A stretch of 64,000 nucleotides of DNA from Sporosarcina sp. HYO08 (GCF_001563475.1 NZ_LPUT01000027.1:62001-126000); one strand, 5' to 3'; shown: positions 1 through 9,522, numbered from the stretch's first letter. Translations and numbers: made by a program. The notes: generated by a model from the sequence alone, not told the origin.

Positions 1-147
1 TCTTGGACTTTCTCTTCATTTTAGGGGAACTTCATTTGAGTTGTAAAATAAGGGGCTAGGCACTTCTAGGATCATCTCATTCTTTTTTCGTATATAATGG
101 AATTTTATATTCGATAAAACGGATGAAGCAGGGAGTTGAAATGAGAC

Positions 148-1341
148 ATGAACAAGAAAGACATTGCGGCGATTCGCAAACAATTTAAGTTAGACACGGA
201 TTTACTGACGATCACGGATATTTATAAAGTGTATATTAAGCAGGAAAGCAGCGACATCTATCATGAAGAGAGCCAGCCGTTTGCGCTGTTGGATCGGGAG
301 CAACAGGAGTTGTTTTTAAACAACTTTAAAAAAGTGTTAGGTGGAAAATTAGGGATTAAGCTATTTGAAGTGAAGTTCAAACGTCAAGAGGAGGAGCAGC
401 CGGATCATACGCAGACGCATTTGTACGAGGGACTCCATACGACAGACGTAGAGGAATGGAAGGCAGACATGCAGCGCATCGCCGAGAAGATGGTGGAAGA
501 TACTCAATATGAAAAGGATTTAGTCGTCACTTTCATTCGGGGGAACTATTTTAAACCGACGAAACGGCATTCTGAAGAGGAAGAAGCGGCGGAGCGGGAT
601 GAAGTGTATAAAAATCCTTTCATTCTCTGCAGCATGAACCAGACAGAGCTGCCGAAACAGTCACTTGTATTTGATTTCAACAAAAAAGAATTTAAATCCA
701 GTACGATGCTCGATCCAATTATTAACCTTACTTCTCCTATCGGTGGGTTTTTATTCCCATGTTTTACAGACAATGGGGCAGACGTTAATCATGTCCTGTA
801 CGCCGCTGGTAAAGCGAATAAGCCGAATGTTCATTTTATCGAGCAAGTGTTAAATGGGGAAGACATTATGACGGCCGCGGATGATAAAGCGGTCTTTGAG
901 GAAATTGTAAAAGATTTGGTGGGGGATGAAGTAAATACAAAAACCCTTGCCAGTGTTTATGATGAAATCAACAGTATGTTGATTGTCGAAGACGAGGGAG
1001 ACGGAGAAGAGGAAAGCCTGCCTACTTTGGATACGAAAGAAGTGGAGCGTGTCCTAAAGGCAAGCGGTGTGGAAAATGTGAGCACGGAAAAAGTGGAAAT
1101 GGCATTTCGGAAAGTCATCGATGATCAAACGTACGAAATGAAAGCAAGTCATGTCGTCCCAAGCTACACATCCAAATCCATCAAAATCGAGACAAAAGTC
1201 GCGAATATCGCAATCAGCCCACAGGATTTAAGATATGTGCGGCAAGTTACGGTCGATGGCAAACGCTGTATTTTGATTGAGGTAGAAGAAGACACAATGA
1301 TTGAAGGATTTACGCTTCTTTCCGAAGAATTATTGGATTAA
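148..1341 (+). CDS. DUF4317 family protein
   Basis: A 397-residue acidic soluble protein whose N-terminus (MNKKDIAAIRKQFK) and overall pattern match the DUF4317 family of Bacillota. No signal peptide or membrane segment is seen. No biochemical function is known to me, so none is assigned. The ATG at 148 lies 12 bases after a GGGAG at 131-135, a rather long spacing; the ATG at 141 is in another frame. A TATAAT at 93-98 could be a -10 box but has no clear -35. The gene is followed by a hairpin terminator and convergent to the next gene, so it is probably monocistronic. Confidence 0.8.
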   Translation: MNKKDIAAIRKQFKLDTDLLTITDIYKVYIKQESSDIYHEESQPFALLDREQQELFLNNFKKVLGGKLGIKLFEVKFKRQEEEQPDHTQTHLYEGLHTTDVEEWKADMQRIAEKMVEDTQYEKDLVVTFIRGNYFKPTKRHSEEEEAAERDEVYKNPFILCSMNQTELPKQSLVFDFNKKEFKSSTMLDPIINLTSPIGGFLFPCFTDNGADVNHVLYAAGKANKPNVHFIEQVLNGEDIMTAADDKAVFEEIVKDLVGDEVNTKTLASVYDEINSMLIVEDEGDGEEESLPTLDTKEVERVLKASGVENVSTEKVEMAFRKVIDDQTYEMKASHVVPSYTSKSIKIETKVANIAISPQDLRYVRQVTVDGKRCILIEVEEDTMIEGFTLLSEELLD

Positions 1342-1371
1342 AAAGGGCGTTTGAGAGATTGTCAAGAAAGT

Positions 1372-1420
1372 GCCAGGCGCCATGACACATTGTTTAGTGT
1401 CTAAAGGTGCCTGGCTTTTC
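1372..1420 (+). terminator. Hairpin terminator carrying a GCCAGGC-type repeat
   Basis: GCCAGGCGCC at 1372-1381 pairs with GGTGCCTGGC at 1406-1415, with an inner GACAC/GTGTC stem, and is followed by TTTTC. It sits between convergent genes. Its GCCAGGC/GCCTGGC core recurs in other intergenic gaps of this window. Confidence 0.7.
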
Positions 1421-1440
1421 ATTTTGGAATCCTCTTTACA

Positions 1441-2058
1441 TTAAGCGAGTCGGTAAATCAAAAACTTACCGTACTTACCGTGATCGCTATGCGCTTTTAT
1501 TTTATTGATCAGCTTGAAGGGGGTTTCTTTCTTGAGGAATTTTTTAAACTCGGGGAGCGGGTAATAGAGGATCATATCCACAGTTCGCTTTTCTTGTTCG
1601 ACAGAACGCAAAATGTTGCGGACCACTTGTTTGAATATCGTTACCGAAAAAGGATTGAAAAAGTAAAAGGTATTGTCTTCTGGCTCCACCTGATATTGTT
1701 CAGCGAGACCGAATTCAAATCGGATCGGTGCATGAAGATGTTTGTTTTTCTGTCTGTATACAGCTTTGTTATACAGCGCTTCCTCGTAAGTTTTATCATT
1801 CATTTCTACACCTGTTACAGGCACGTTAAAATGGTGATGAATATAAAAGGACACTCTGCCTCTTCCGCTGCCAAAATCTACGACACGATCAGTCGGTTTT
1901 ACTGTATAGGAACGAAATAACTTTTCAAGTGCAGCGTAAGGTGTCGCTTCATACCTATTATAATTATCGGTTTGCTGACGCCATTCTCTTAGACCCACTG
2001 TACGGATTTGCAACATTCGATCAAATTTTCTTTCACCCAATTGTTCATCTTTCTCCAT
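1441..2058 (-). CDS. SAM-dependent methyltransferase (class I), paralogue A
   Basis: A 205-residue cytosolic protein with the Rossmann SAM-binding motif VVDFGSGRGRVSFYIHHH near residues 59-76 and an acidic post-motif (VTGVEMN), typical of class I methyltransferases. A later FFNPFS segment resembles a substrate-side NPF/NPP-like motif. The target is unknown. It is clearly paralogous to the gene at 48261-48866: both share RTVG(L/V)[14 protein letters not shown] and GVEMN segments in the same order. It stands alone, convergent with the DUF4317 gene. Confidence 0.78.
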   Translation of the reverse strand: MEKDEQLGERKFDRMLQIRTVGLREWRQQTDNYNRYEATPYAALEKLFRSYTVKPTDRVVDFGSGRGRVSFYIHHHFNVPVTGVEMNDKTYEEALYNKAVYRQKNKHLHAPIRFEFGLAEQYQVEPEDNTFYFFNPFSVTIFKQVVRNILRSVEQEKRTVDMILYYPLPEFKKFLKKETPFKLINKIKAHSDHGKYGKFLIYRLA

Positions 2059-2231
2059 TTCAATTATATTAAACTTCTATAAAGTCCTGTTCTATCGTAT
2101 GAACACCTGCTGCTAAAGGCAAGACGATAGCGTATTTTGTCGAAAAGTTGTACCTAATCATAAATTCTAGTCAGAAGTTAATCCTATTAGGAATAAGTGA
2201 TATACACAGATAAGACAAGGAATGATGTAAA

Positions 2232-3014
2232 ATGAACGATCTCATCAAAGATCAATTAAAAGAAATAGAAGAAAATTTCCAAGTGAAGATCTTGTATGCT
2301 GTAGAATCTGGCAGTCGGGCATGGGGTTTCCCGTCAAAAGATAGTGATTTTGATGTCCGGTTTATATACATTCATCGACCGGAATGGTATCTTTCGATTG
2401 ATCCACAAGGGGTGGGCACAAAGAAAGATGTCATTGAATTGCCGATCAACGACTTATTGGACATAAGTGGTTGGGAAATCACGAAGGCTTTGCGGCTTTT
2501 TAGAAAGAGCAATCCTTCTTTATTGGAATGGATGGGGAGCCCGATATTGTATTACCAAACGTCCACATTGATCGATCAATTGCGCGGGTTAGAATCTGAA
2601 GTCTTTGATTCCAAAGCGAGTTTGCACCATTATTTAAATATGGCGAAAAACAATTTTGGAGAACTGCAAGGATCAGAAGTGAAAATGAAGCGTTATTTGT
2701 ATGCACTTCGGGCGGTATTTTCTTGTAAATGGATTGAGAGGAGCAACACAGCACCGCCAATTGATTTTCAGGAATTGTTGACGGAGATCGTACCCGATGG
2801 ACTGTTAAAGAATCGTATGAAGACTTTGTTGGAGCGGAAGATGGCTGGAGATGAATTAGATTATCAGCACAAAATTCAAGTCATTAACGATTACTTAGAC
2901 CATGAAATCATGTCTATTGAAGCTTACATTCAAACAATCAGGGTCAAAAATGAGAATCCGACCCCAAGGCTGGATGAATTATTTCGGGCTACATTGAAAG
3001 AAGTATGGGAATGA
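2232..3014 (+). CDS. Nucleotidyltransferase domain protein (COG3541-like)
   Basis: A 260-residue protein beginning with a minimal nucleotidyltransferase core: GSRAWGFPSKDSDFDVRF near residues 27-44 carries the GS motif and the metal-binding DxD pair of the pol-beta superfamily. The remainder is helical and fits the YcgL/COG3541 group of predicted nucleotidyltransferases, whose substrates are unknown. The start has an AAGGAATGATG ribosome site directly upstream. It is followed 35 bases later by the esterase gene on the same strand and may be co-transcribed with it. No toxin or antitoxin partner is obvious. Confidence 0.75.
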   Translation: MNDLIKDQLKEIEENFQVKILYAVESGSRAWGFPSKDSDFDVRFIYIHRPEWYLSIDPQGVGTKKDVIELPINDLLDISGWEITKALRLFRKSNPSLLEWMGSPILYYQTSTLIDQLRGLESEVFDSKASLHHYLNMAKNNFGELQGSEVKMKRYLYALRAVFSCKWIERSNTAPPIDFQELLTEIVPDGLLKNRMKTLLERKMAGDELDYQHKIQVINDYLDHEIMSIEAYIQTIRVKNENPTPRLDELFRATLKEVWE

Positions 3015-3049
3015 ATAACCCAAGTTGTAAACACGGATGGTGAATCAAA

Positions 3050-4021
3050 ATGAACAAATTAGATGCTTACAAAATGATGACCCCTAAAATGCGTGAAGTG
3101 TTAAAAAAGCAAGCTGAGCTTGTGGGCGATGCTTTTTCGACAGACGTAACGTATGAAGAAATGCGTGACAACTACACAAAGGAAAGAAAGTATTGGAATG
3201 CAGGCGGTCCAGAGCCGCAACGAACTGTTAATGTAGAAGTAGAAGGGCCTCACGGAACATTTGCGACCCGGATCCATTACCCGAAAAAAAGAACGGGAAA
3301 AGGTGCCATTGTTTTTATTCATGGCGGCGGGTTTACGGTTGGGAATCTCGACACGCATAGTAAGGTGATGCGTCTTTTGATGGAAGAAGCAGAATCAGTT
3401 GTCATTGGTATTGACTATCATTTAGCGCCCGAGTATCAATATCCTGTACAAGTAGAAGAATGTGCATTTTTAGTGGAATGGCTACGGAGTCGTGCGGAAC
3501 AATATGAGATTGATCCAAATGATATTGCCCTTGCAGGAGATTCAGCGGGAGCGAACTTATCTTTAGCGACAGTTCTATATTTGAGGGATCAACAGAAGGA
3601 TATTTCTTCTATACGTGCTTTGCTTCTGTATTATGGAACGTATGGGCTTACTGATTCCACGTCGTTCCGTTTACTAGGCGGGGATTATGACGGGTTGAGA
3701 CGCGAAGATTTAAATGCTTATTTAAAAATGTATATCGGAGGCGAAAACGGAGATTTACGTTATTTTGATTGTGTTTCAAATGATTTAACGGAAGGGATCC
3801 CTCCTTGTTATATTGCTTGCGGAGAGGTCGATCCGCTTCGAGACGACAGTAGATTGTTATATGAGATGTTAACGCATTATGAACAAAAAGCAGTGTTAGA
3901 AGAATTTAAAGGAATGATCCATGCGTTCTTGCATTATTCCTGTATGTTGCCGGAAGCGACAGAGGCTATACGAAACGGGGCGAATTTCTACAAGTCATTA
4001 TGTCATAAGGACCCATGCTAA
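3050..4021 (+). CDS. Alpha/beta hydrolase, HSL-type esterase/lipase
   Basis: A 323-residue cytosolic esterase of the hormone-sensitive-lipase family. The oxyanion-hole motif HGGGF is at residues 91-95, the nucleophile motif GDSAG at 163-167 with Ser165, an acid residue in GEVDPL near 262, and the catalytic His in MIHAFLH near 290. All catalytic elements are present, so it should be an active carboxylester hydrolase; the substrate cannot be told from sequence. It follows the nucleotidyltransferase gene closely and ends at a strong hairpin terminator. Confidence 0.85.
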   Translation: MNKLDAYKMMTPKMREVLKKQAELVGDAFSTDVTYEEMRDNYTKERKYWNAGGPEPQRTVNVEVEGPHGTFATRIHYPKKRTGKGAIVFIHGGGFTVGNLDTHSKVMRLLMEEAESVVIGIDYHLAPEYQYPVQVEECAFLVEWLRSRAEQYEIDPNDIALAGDSAGANLSLATVLYLRDQQKDISSIRALLLYYGTYGLTDSTSFRLLGGDYDGLRREDLNAYLKMYIGGENGDLRYFDCVSNDLTEGIPPCYIACGEVDPLRDDSRLLYEMLTHYEQKAVLEEFKGMIHAFLHYSCMLPEATEAIRNGANFYKSLCHKDPC

Positions 4022-4044
4022 TGTTACACGTGGAACGTCGTTAC

Positions 4045-4098
4045 AACAAACTCAAAAATATTCAGCTCTTCTACTGATTATTTTTGAGTTTGTTTTTT
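4045..4098. terminator. Bidirectional terminator
   Basis: A 16-base inverted repeat, AACAAACTCAAAAATA at 4045-4060 and its complement at 4079-4094, with T-runs in both directions. It separates the convergent esterase and YczE-like genes. Confidence 0.85.
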
Positions 4099-4100
4099 CT

Positions 4101-4772
4101 TCAATTCGCCAGATTTCCATCTTTGTGTACCCATTGCTGAAGAGGCTGCTGGAAATGTGCCATCATCCATCCTAAAACTTTTCCGATGAAATAGGCAGCA
4201 ACGATTGTTCCGACGCCGATCGATCCAAATGATTGAATGAAAATTAAACAAGTAACAGCAGCTACCAAAACATTTATCAAATCACTGCTAATTTTTGCTT
4301 TGCTAAATTCTAGTTTAAATCGTTCACTGACGACAAATGTTAACGTATCATAAGGCATTAACGGCAGTTTTGCTGTGAAGTAGTTGAGCAACCCAAACGA
4401 CACGACGAATAAGCTAATGATTAAATAGATCCAGCGGAGAATCATTGTTTCAGGCGTTGGGAGAAGTTGGACGATGAATAACGTAGCATCCATAAAAAAT
4501 CCAAAGAAAAAGGTAATGATTAATTGAAGTGCAAAGTTTTTGAGATCGATCCGTTTCCTTAAAACAGCCTGACAAATAATAAATAAGACATTTGCAATGA
4601 CGGTTGTGATCCCAATTGATAATCCAGACGTTAACGTGAACGCATATGCGAGGGAAGAAACAGGCGATACGCCAAGCCCTGCTTCAATTGAAAAACTAAC
4701 GCCAAGTGATAAGAAAAACAAACCGAGTAGATATACAATGACTTGCTTCGTTGTTACTTTTCTATGTGTCAT
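4101..4772 (-). CDS. YczE/YyaS/YitT family membrane protein
   Basis: A 223-residue integral membrane protein with five to six hydrophobic segments, for example YLLGLFFLSLGVSFSIEAGL and IITFFFGFFMDATLFIVQLL. The arrangement and the motif GLGVSPVSSLAYAF match the YczE/YitT group of predicted permease-like proteins. The transported substrate is unknown. An in-frame GTG exists at 4781, but the ATG at 4772 is preferred although its AAAGGA site is about 12 bases away. It is transcribed alone. Confidence 0.72.
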   Translation of the reverse strand: MTHRKVTTKQVIVYLLGLFFLSLGVSFSIEAGLGVSPVSSLAYAFTLTSGLSIGITTVIANVLFIICQAVLRKRIDLKNFALQLIITFFFGFFMDATLFIVQLLPTPETMILRWIYLIISLFVVSFGLLNYFTAKLPLMPYDTLTFVVSERFKLEFSKAKISSDLINVLVAAVTCLIFIQSFGSIGVGTIVAAYFIGKVLGWMMAHFQQPLQQWVHKDGNLAN

Positions 4773-4925
4773 GAATATCACACATCCTTTTATACTTCGG
4801 AGTTCATCATTATTATTATAAAATTAACACGTTTATAAAAGCCATAATTTTGTCCATTCTTTTCGTTGACGATTCGCCAACTATTGACTATCATTGTGAT
4901 GAAGTAATCCCCGTCCTTGAACGGG

Positions 4926-4960
4926 AGAGGTTCATAGCTGATACCCTCTATAAAAAACTA
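4926..4960 (+). promoter_or_regulatory. preQ1-I riboswitch aptamer upstream of queF
   Basis: The segment begins AGAGGTTC, continues to ACCCTCTAT and ends in an A-rich tail (AAAAAACTA). AGAGG pairs with CCTCT to form P1, and the A-rich tail can form the pseudoknot, which is the compact preQ1 class I pattern. A CTATGG...TAGC-TTTTTT stretch down to about 5011, containing a GTCC/GGAC hairpin at 4983-4996, may be the expression platform (attenuator). The location before queF, a preQ1-synthesis gene, supports the call. Confidence 0.88.
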
Positions 4961-5096
4961 TGGATTCATGACAATTCGCCATGTCCATATGCGGACGTAG
5001 CTTTTTTATAGGTTGATTCCTTTAGTTATAAGATAGATTGGCAGCATGAACCCTCTTGTAAAAGCGATGGGATCCATTGTACAGGAGGGTTTTTAC

Positions 5097-5597
5097 ATGT
5101 CTGGCAGAAGCCACGAAGAAGGATTAAAGGATTTAACATTATTGGGCAATCAAAATACCCAATACACTTTTAAGTATGCACCAGAAGTATTAGAATCAGT
5201 AGACAATCTGCATGTGAATCGGGATTATTTTGTGAAGTTTAATTGCCCGGAGTTCACAAGTTTGTGTCCACTTACGAATCAACCCGATTTTGCAACGATG
5301 TATATTTCGTATATTCCCGATCAGAAACTGGTAGAGAGTAAATCACTAAAGCTATATCTTTTCAGCTTTAGAAATCATGGAGATTTCCATGAGGACTGCG
5401 TCAATATTATTATGAATGATTTAATCGAGCTACTTGATCCAAGATATATTGAAGTGTGGGGTAAATTCACGCCGCGTGGTGGTCTTTCGATCGATCCATG
5501 GTGCAACTATGGAAAGCCGGGGACGAAGTATGAAGAGATGGCACATTTCCGTTTGATGAATCATGATCTTAATCCTGAAAAGATCGATAATCGATAA
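5097..5597 (+). CDS. queF: NADPH-dependent 7-cyano-7-deazaguanine reductase QueF
   Basis: A 166-residue unimodular QueF, which reduces preQ0 to preQ1 in queuosine biosynthesis. The catalytic Cys is in EFTSLCP (Cys57), followed by the conserved Asp of QPDF (residue 64), the NADPH-side motif ESKSLK at 80-85 and GDFHED at 95-100. The open frame extends 17 codons upstream to 5046, but the ATG at 5097 has AGGAGGG at 5083-5089 and gives the usual length. It is controlled by the preQ1 riboswitch. No queCDE genes adjoin it. A second, decayed copy of its last 13 codons lies after nadA. Confidence 0.95.
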   Translation: MSGRSHEEGLKDLTLLGNQNTQYTFKYAPEVLESVDNLHVNRDYFVKFNCPEFTSLCPLTNQPDFATMYISYIPDQKLVESKSLKLYLFSFRNHGDFHEDCVNIIMNDLIELLDPRYIEVWGKFTPRGGLSIDPWCNYGKPGTKYEEMAHFRLMNHDLNPEKIDNR

Positions 5598-5691
5598 GGG
5601 GAATTACGACGACACCAATCGTTTATGTGCTTGTCCATTTTATAAGAAAGCAAGAACTAGGCATCACAGTACAAAAAGAAGCATTTATCAA

Positions 5692-5846
5692 GTAACCGTT
5701 CACGTAATGTTGGAGTTATTTGCAAAATGCTTCCTGGAACATTTGAAAGAATGGGAACCGAAGGTCAAAAAATGATTCCATCTTACGGCATAAAGCTAGC
5801 CGAAAATCCAGACCTTTTAGAAGAAATCTCCACCTGGACGGAGTAG
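5692..5846 (+). pseudogene. mqo: Relic of malate:quinone oxidoreductase 3' end
   Basis: The translation matches the C-terminus of the intact Mqo at 9958-11457. VMLELFAKCFLEHLKEWEPK here corresponds to [20 protein letters not shown] there. After a frameshift near 5774 the match resumes with MIPSYGIKLAENPDLL, corresponding to [16 protein letters not shown]. It stops at TAG 5844-5846, about 10 residues earlier than the intact protein. No start or N-terminal part remains. The relic lies directly after queF, and a queF relic lies upstream of the intact mqo, as expected for a duplicated queF-mqo unit. Confidence 0.88.
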
Positions 5847-5897
5847 AAACTGGGATTAAATAAAAGAGAAATGACTTACAAATAATTTTGACTTTGT

Positions 5898-5947
5898 AAG
5901 GATCGATTGTTAGCGAAAAGATTAGCAGCTAACGATCGATCCTTTTT
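5898..5947 (+). terminator. Strong hairpin terminator after mqo relic
   Basis: GGATCGATTGTTAGC at 5900-5914 pairs with GCTAACGATCGATCC at 5928-5942 with a single G-U pair, followed by TTTTT. It insulates nadB from queF transcription. Confidence 0.85.
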
Positions 5948-5997
5948 AACGATCTGTTTGTTTAAATATGATTGGTCTCGGTGAGGGATTGTCATGG

Positions 5998-6028
5998 AAA
6001 GACGGGGGAAACGCCTCGTCTTTTTTTT
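5998..6028 (+). terminator. Second hairpin with T-run upstream of nadB
   Basis: AAAGACG at 5998-6004 pairs with CGTCTTT, with an inner GG/CC pair, and is followed by a run of eight T. It is either a second terminator or a remnant of the duplicated region. Confidence 0.6.
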
Positions 6029-6103
6029 AATGCCTGTCACTGGAAAATATTGAAACAGACCAATAATTTAGAAAGACCTTGTTTTTCCACCACTAATATG
6101 TAA

Positions 6104-6129
6104 ATATAGATGTCAAGACACATGTATAT
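6104..6129 (+). promoter_or_regulatory. Probable NiaR (YrxA) operator in front of nadBCA
   Basis: A 26-base imperfect palindrome centred on the AA at 6115-6116: ATATAGATGTC on the left and GACACATGTATAT on the right. The core TGTCAAGACA and the position immediately before nadB fit the niacin-responsive repressor NiaR, known to control nadBCA in Bacillales. The assignment rests on context and remembered consensus; the repressor gene is not in the window. Confidence 0.6.
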
Positions 6130-6143
6130 TGAGGGGATCCATT

Positions 6144-7730
6144 ATGGAAGTAAATGACGTTTTAATCATTGGAAGTGGCGTCGCGGCTTTACAACTTGCC
6201 ACATTGCTGCATCATGGTCAAACAGTCCGCATGTTAACGAAATCACATTGCACCCATACGAATTCTTATCTGGCACAAGGTGGCATTGCTGCTGCCGTTG
6301 GAATAGAAGATGATCCTTCAAAACATATTGTTGACACTTTGGAAGCCGGTCGATTTCATAATAATAATGAAGTCGTTTGTGAAATATTGAACAAGGCGCC
6401 AACTTTAATCCGTGATTTTTCAAATAGAAGTGAAATTTTTGATCAAGACCGAAATGGAAATTTACTGCTAGGACTTGAAGGGGCTCATTGTGAAAAAAGA
6501 ATTGTGCATAGCGGCGGTGATGCCACGGGGAAAAATGTCGTCGACTATTTACTCAGTAAATGCTCTGACAATATTACCGTGGAAGAAAATGTTATCGCAT
6601 ATGAATTAATCATCGATCCTGGGGAGAATCGGTGTGTAGGAGTAAAAGCTAAAAATCCAGACGGAAAGATACGCCACCTGTACGCAAACTACGTCATTTT
6701 AGCGACGGGCGGCTGCGGACAAGTGTATGCGTATACGTCCAGTGCCGAAACGATCACGGGGGATGGGATCGCAATGGCTTATTTAGCGGGTGTTGAAATC
6801 GTTGATATGGAATTCATTCAATTTCACCCGACGTTATTGATAAAAAACGGACAAACAAAAGGGTTAATATCTGAAGCAGTACGGGGAGAAGGGGCAGTTT
6901 TAGTTACAGAGGATGGCACGCCAATCATGGAAGGAGTTCATCTATTAAAGGATCTTGCCCCAAGGCATATTGTCGCACAGACGATTTTCGATGTGATGGA
7001 AAGTGGAAAAGACGTCTATTTGGACATTGGATGCGTTCAAGAATTTGAAAAAAGATTTCCGACGATTACAGCAATGTGTCGGGATCACGGCATCGATCTT
7101 TCAAAAAACAGAATTCCGGTAGCACCCGGCAGTCATTATGTCATGGGGGGCATTCAAACGGATGGAATGGGGCGGACTTCACTCAAAGGATTATTTGCCA
7201 TTGGAGAAGCATCTTGTACAGGTTTTCATGGAGCGAACCGGTTGGCAAGCAACTCCCTTTTGGAAGGGTTATATCAAGGAGAAAAGCTCGCGCACTGGAT
7301 CAATGAGCAGCCGGTGAGAACTGTGCATTCCAGCATGCCGATTTCTACTCCTACTCCATCTGTTCAATCGAAAAAAGCAAATCTTCCAGACGTTCATCTC
7401 TTAAGAAAGCTCATGATGAAGCGAGTTGGAATCGTCCGGATGAAAGAACAATTAGCCCAGCAAAAAAAGTGGCTGGAACAAGTTAGCATTCATGATTTTA
7501 CAACATTAGATCATTATTCCAACGAAGAGTTGACGTCTATTTTTTTATGGATCAATGCAGCCCTCATTACAGAGGCAGCATTCTATCGAACGGAAAGTCG
7601 CGGCGGCCATTATCGAAGCGATTTTCCATATGAAGACGATGATACGTGGGGCAAGAGAACGATCATTCAGACATACAAAGGGGAAAGGGCGATCTATGAT
7701 GAACAAGTTAAAGCTTCGCTCGTTACTTGA
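6144..7730 (+). CDS. nadB: L-aspartate oxidase NadB
   Basis: A 528-residue flavoprotein that oxidises L-aspartate to iminoaspartate, the first step of de novo NAD synthesis. The N-terminal FAD dinucleotide motif GSGVAALQLA is followed by the SYLAQGGIAAAVG segment of the succinate dehydrogenase/fumarate reductase family. EFIQFHPT and GSHYVMGGI carry substrate-side residues, and HGANRLASNSLLEGL is the family signature. The ATG at 6144 follows GAGGGG at 6131-6136; an upstream in-frame TTG at 6129 lies inside the presumed operator and is rejected. It overlaps nadC by 32 bases, so they are translationally coupled. Confidence 0.95.
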   Translation: MEVNDVLIIGSGVAALQLATLLHHGQTVRMLTKSHCTHTNSYLAQGGIAAAVGIEDDPSKHIVDTLEAGRFHNNNEVVCEILNKAPTLIRDFSNRSEIFDQDRNGNLLLGLEGAHCEKRIVHSGGDATGKNVVDYLLSKCSDNITVEENVIAYELIIDPGENRCVGVKAKNPDGKIRHLYANYVILATGGCGQVYAYTSSAETITGDGIAMAYLAGVEIVDMEFIQFHPTLLIKNGQTKGLISEAVRGEGAVLVTEDGTPIMEGVHLLKDLAPRHIVAQTIFDVMESGKDVYLDIGCVQEFEKRFPTITAMCRDHGIDLSKNRIPVAPGSHYVMGGIQTDGMGRTSLKGLFAIGEASCTGFHGANRLASNSLLEGLYQGEKLAHWINEQPVRTVHSSMPISTPTPSVQSKKANLPDVHLLRKLMMKRVGIVRMKEQLAQQKKWLEQVSIHDFTTLDHYSNEELTSIFLWINAALITEAAFYRTESRGGHYRSDFPYEDDDTWGKRTIIQTYKGERAIYDEQVKASLVT

Positions 7731-8538
7731 GCAATTTTTCCTGGAAGATATTGGGGAACAAGATGTCACGACAGACTTCATTTTCCCAAATGATGCAAAA
7801 GGGGAAGTTACGTTAATCGCTAAAGAGGATGGCATTTTTTGCGGGGAGGATGTCGTTCAGGTTGGCTTTCAACTGTTAAACGATAAAACGGACGTTCGTG
7901 TTTGTGTCAAAGATGGAGATTCCATTCAAAAAGGTCAAACATTAGCGATCATTTCTGGAGAGGTTTCCACACTTTTAACTGGTGAACGTGTTGTCCTCAA
8001 TGTCATTCAACGTATGAGTGGGATTGCTACGTTAACAAGGGAAGCCGTTGAGACATTGAATTGCGCCTTTACAAGAATTTGTGATACGAGAAAAACGACA
8101 CCAGGCCTTAGGATGCTTGAGAAATATGCCGTTCGCTGTGGGGGCGGTTATAACCATCGTTTTGGTTTGTATGATGGCATTATGATTAAAGACAATCATA
8201 TTGCGTTTGCTGGCTCCATTCAAAAAGCAGTTGAAATCGCTCGGAAGCAAGTTGGTCATATGGTGAAAATTGAAGTGGAAACGGAGTCGAAAGAACAAGT
8301 CATCGAGGCGGTTGAGGCTGGTTCCGATGTCATTATGTTTGATAACCGGACACCTGAAGAAATTAGAGATTTCATCCAATACGTGCCGAGTCATATTATT
8401 ACCGAAGCATCAGGTGGCATTACGATGGGAGATTTGGCAGCCTATCGCGACACAGGCGTGCACTATATTTCGCTTGGATTTTTAACGCATTCTTATCAAG
8501 CGCTAGATATTAGCGCAAAAGTATCTATTCATTCATAA
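7699..8538 (+). CDS. nadC: Nicotinate-nucleotide diphosphorylase (carboxylating) NadC
   Basis: A 279-residue quinolinate phosphoribosyltransferase, which makes nicotinate mononucleotide from quinolinate and PRPP. Visible motifs are TRKTTPGLR and EKYAVRCGGGYNHR (phosphate and quinolinate contacts), KDNHI, EVETES, DVIMFDN and EASGGI. The open frame begins far upstream inside nadB; the start is taken at the second of two tandem ATGs (7696, 7699) after AAAGGG at 7684-7689, which gives the normal N-terminus MNKLKLRSLLEQFFLEDIG. It lies between nadB and nadA in the same operon. A decayed duplicate of codons about 49-102 is found downstream of mqo. Confidence 0.94.
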   Translation: MNKLKLRSLLEQFFLEDIGEQDVTTDFIFPNDAKGEVTLIAKEDGIFCGEDVVQVGFQLLNDKTDVRVCVKDGDSIQKGQTLAIISGEVSTLLTGERVVLNVIQRMSGIATLTREAVETLNCAFTRICDTRKTTPGLRMLEKYAVRCGGGYNHRFGLYDGIMIKDNHIAFAGSIQKAVEIARKQVGHMVKIEVETESKEQVIEAVEAGSDVIMFDNRTPEEIRDFIQYVPSHIITEASGGITMGDLAAYRDTGVHYISLGFLTHSYQALDISAKVSIHS

Positions 8539-8559
8539 AATTGACGGGGGGATATTCAA

Positions 8560-9522
8560 ATGGTTCTTGCAACTGAAAACAGAACGCAATTGGTGGAAGA
8601 GATTCAAGAATGGAAGAAAAAACGAAATGCGATTATACTGGCGCACAATTATCAAATACCTGAAATTCAGGATATTGCGGACGTACTAGGTGATTCCCTT
8701 GCGCTTGCACGTGCTGCTGCGGAAACGGATGCAGATGTGATCGTGTTCTGTGGCGTTCACTTTATGGCTGAAACGGCAGCAATGCTAAGCCCAGAAAAAA
8801 CAGTTCTCTTACCAGATCTTGAAGCAGGCTGCTCGCTTGCCGATTCCATTACAGCAGATGAGCTGCGTGAATGGAAAGCACAGCATCCAAATGCAGTCGT
8901 CGTGTCATACGTCAACACATCGGCAGAAGTGAAGGCGTTAACAGATTATTGCTGTACGTCTTCTAATGCAGTAGATATTGTCAAATCGATTCCTGAAGAT
9001 CAAGAAGTTTTGTTCTTGCCTGATATGTTCCTTGGTCAGTTTGTAGAGCGAGAAACAGGCCGCAAAAACATGCATATTTGGATGGGAGAATGTCATGTGC
9101 ACGCTGGAATTAGACCTCACCAAGTGAAGGACGTCTTCAAGGCAAATCCAGATGCAGAGCTTCTCGTCCACCCTGAATGCGGCTGCTCCACGTCTAGCAT
9201 GTTTTTAAAGTCAGAAGGTCTACTACCAGAGGATAAAACACATATTCTTTCAACGGGCAATATGCTTAAGCAATCTAGAGAATCAGAAGCTAATTCGTTT
9301 ATCGTCGCAACAGAAGTTGGGATCATTCATCAGATGGAAAAACAAAATCCAGATAAGCAATTCATCCCAGCGAACCCAGATGCCGTTTGTCCTTTCATGA
9401 AAATGATTACACTGGAAAAAGTGTTGGCGGCATTAAAAGAAAACAAACATGTCATTACAGTGCCGGAAGAGATCGCAGAGAAAGCAAAACTGTCAATTGA
9501 CCGCATGATCGCGATCGGATAA
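8560..9522 (+). CDS. nadA: Quinolinate synthase NadA
   Basis: A 320-residue [4Fe-4S] enzyme condensing iminoaspartate with dihydroxyacetone phosphate to quinolinate. The probable cluster ligands are Cys91 (EAGCSLAD), Cys178 (GECHVH) and Cys277 (DAVCPFM), the spacing seen in the short NadA class. HNYQ near residue 29, [10 protein letters not shown] and HPECGCS are also conserved. The protein is shorter than the roughly 368-residue B. subtilis enzyme. It is the last gene of nadBCA, 21 bases after nadC, with the site GGGGGGA before its ATG. The segment just past its stop is duplicated downstream of mqo. Confidence 0.94.
   Translation: MVLATENRTQLVEEIQEWKKKRNAIILAHNYQIPEIQDIADVLGDSLALARAAAETDADVIVFCGVHFMAETAAMLSPEKTVLLPDLEAGCSLADSITADELREWKAQHPNAVVVSYVNTSAEVKALTDYCCTSSNAVDIVKSIPEDQEVLFLPDMFLGQFVERETGRKNMHIWMGECHVHAGIRPHQVKDVFKANPDAELLVHPECGCSTSSMFLKSEGLLPEDKTHILSTGNMLKQSRESEANSFIVATEVGIIHQMEKQNPDKQFIPANPDAVCPFMKMITLEKVLAALKENKHVITVPEEIAEKAKLSIDRMIAIG

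Noticed and set aside
1480-1920. Plus-strand frame of 146 codons over the first methyltransferase gene
   Set aside because: Opposite frame carries clear methyltransferase motifs; this one has none and lacks a ribosome site.
5563-5775. A 70-codon frame after queF as a separate small gene
   Set aside because: Its second half is the mqo C-terminus in frame and its first half overlaps the end of queF. It is better explained as part of the mqo relic.
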